NCBI GenBank assembly: GCA_033557675.1
Contig: JAWQRM010000025.1
Span: 1-39,654 of the forward strand
Source: Coptodactyla brooksi
Lineage: Eukaryota > Arthropoda > Insecta > Coleoptera > Scarabaeidae
Direction of reading: 5' to 3'
Length of the DNA: 39,654 nt
Position numbers and translations under genes: made by a program. Of this stretch, positions 38,898-39,654 are shown in pieces. Within the stretch, counting starts at the first letter, position 1. Each line of letters opens with the position of its first letter. The notes below the pieces were generated by a model, which saw nothing but the letters and a program-made list of their open reading frames with translations, was not told the DNA's origin and searched no databases.

Positions 38898-39302
38898 AAC
38901 CCTTTTTTACAAGGCAACGACCCTAACCCTGTGGGGCATATATTACTCCAGAGCGCAGCTTTTAAAGTTACATGTACATATGTGCTAGCAACACAAAAAA
39001 TAATTGTTTCAAAGAATTTGAAAATAACATAAGCAAAAAATACACAACAAGGAAAAGTGAAATGAGAAAAAGTGAATTAAAAAGACGAAGTAAGGAAGGA
39101 AACATATACATATACTTAAAGTTAGGATACTGAAAAGTGTCACTTGTCCCTGTTGTGTGTTTTCTGCTTACGTTATTTTCAAATTCTTGGAAATAGTTAT
39201 TTTTTGTACCACTCGCACATATGTACATACAATTTTAAAAGTTGCACTCTGGGGTAATATATGTCGCACAGGGCTAGGGTCGTTACGTTGTAAAAAATGG
39301 AT
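38898..39302. mobile_element. Foldback element (~400 bp, ~165-bp arms)
   Basis: The left arm 38900-39062 and right arm 39136-39300 are reverse complements at high identity. The outer ends are CTTTTTTACAAGGCAACGAC and, reversed, ATTTTTTACAACGTAACGAC. Inner landmarks are GACCCTA-x-CCCTGTG, ACATATATTACYCCAGAG and AAGAATTTGAAAATAAC. The centre is about 70 bp of purine-rich sequence (GAAATGAGAAAAAGTG). It is non-coding. The minisatellite abuts its left end. Confidence 0.8.
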
Positions 39303-39654
39303 TCACTTTCCTCTGTTCCATTTACTTTTCTGGGGGTGAATGCACGATTCGGGCTTTTCCACCCCTGAGGTTCCCTTGATGTAGCCTAAATTTTATATTT
39401 AGGATACACGATGTACCAGCAAGGATTGAGAATTATAAACGAATCGAAAGATCTTAACGACATATCTGTGCTCTGCATACTCCTTTATCTATTTTTATCT
39501 TGTTCGCAAGACAGCCCTTATTGAATATTTGGTATATCGCCCACGCGTGTGTTATTCTGATTAATTGTGCCGTCTTTTGTATTATCGCTTGGTGCCTGGA
39601 AATCGTTCACGATATTTTCATGTTATTTTATAGCATAGGGCAACGCATATTTTC
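39303..39654. other. Right-edge stretch, nothing recognised
   Basis: No frame, repeat or motif that I can support; a GGGGTG ... CACCCC pair near 39335-39366 may form a weak hairpin. Confidence 0.4.

Noticed and set aside
38925..38940. CCCTAACCCTG as a telomeric repeat
   Set aside because: Only one and a half units, and it is part of the terminal arms of the foldback element.
38711..39032. Frames with IDIV or MTMS repeats on both strands
   Set aside because: They are by-products of a 12-bp minisatellite; unit length divisible by three keeps all frames open.

Overview
The window looks like nuclear DNA of an insect. It is AT-rich, the proximal genes have very long exons, and the rest is crowded with decayed Tc1/mariner-, jerky/pogo- and Tigger-type DNA transposons, jockey-like LINE pieces, Penelope-like retroelement pieces and foldback MITEs. 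The transposon mix would fit Hymenoptera, but nothing here proves an order or species. No bacterial-style operon is present.

Region 1 (1-10536, + strand) is one uninterrupted reading frame, still open at the left edge, so the window holds only the C-terminal 3511 residues of a larger protein. The protein is made of repeats. CxC cysteine pairs (about 66) are separated by Ser/Lys/Asp-rich linkers. From about 5240 to 8990 the CSC pairs sit on a nearly strict 43-residue (129 bp) lattice. CxCxxC modules, often followed by a short helix-like segment ending in LEEQ, occur at both ends. Region 2 (10780-13950, + strand) is a second giant exon (1056 residues). It has a different lattice (28 residues, 84 bp) built on the same T-C-[ST/I]-C core, a short helical N-terminus and a non-repetitive C-terminus. 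I do not recognise either protein as a named family. A GT-AG intron at about 10533-10715 could join the two frames into one gene, but its splice sites are weak. The sequence shows cysteine-pair scaffolds on disordered linkers. A structural, cross-linked or metal-binding role (for example a sperm-tail or other male structural protein) is inference only.

Region 3 (13951-39654) has no intact gene. It is a mosaic of transposon relics: a foldback MITE (15.3-15.77 kb); a Tc1-like transposase relic (16.6-17.0 kb); Penelope-like relics (18.25-18.56 and 20.4-21.9 kb), the second preceded by a hammerhead-ribozyme-like fold; a Tc3-like relic abutting a jerky-like relic (22.0-24.06 kb); a mariner-like relic (25.3-26.3 kb) with an inserted MITE; LINE fragments (26.9, 29.6-29.9, 32.6-32.8 kb); another mariner-like relic (28.3-28.6 kb); a 2.4-kb jerky-like transposon with long inverted ends (30.1-32.5 kb); a Tigger-like relic (34.4-35.76 kb) with a mariner HTH fragment against it; and a large inverted-repeat unit, a 12-bp minisatellite and a foldback element near the right end.

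The best candidate for something undescribed is the pair of adjacent giant cysteine-pair repeat proteins. The hammerhead-like relic and the long-inverted-repeat transposon are secondary points of interest.
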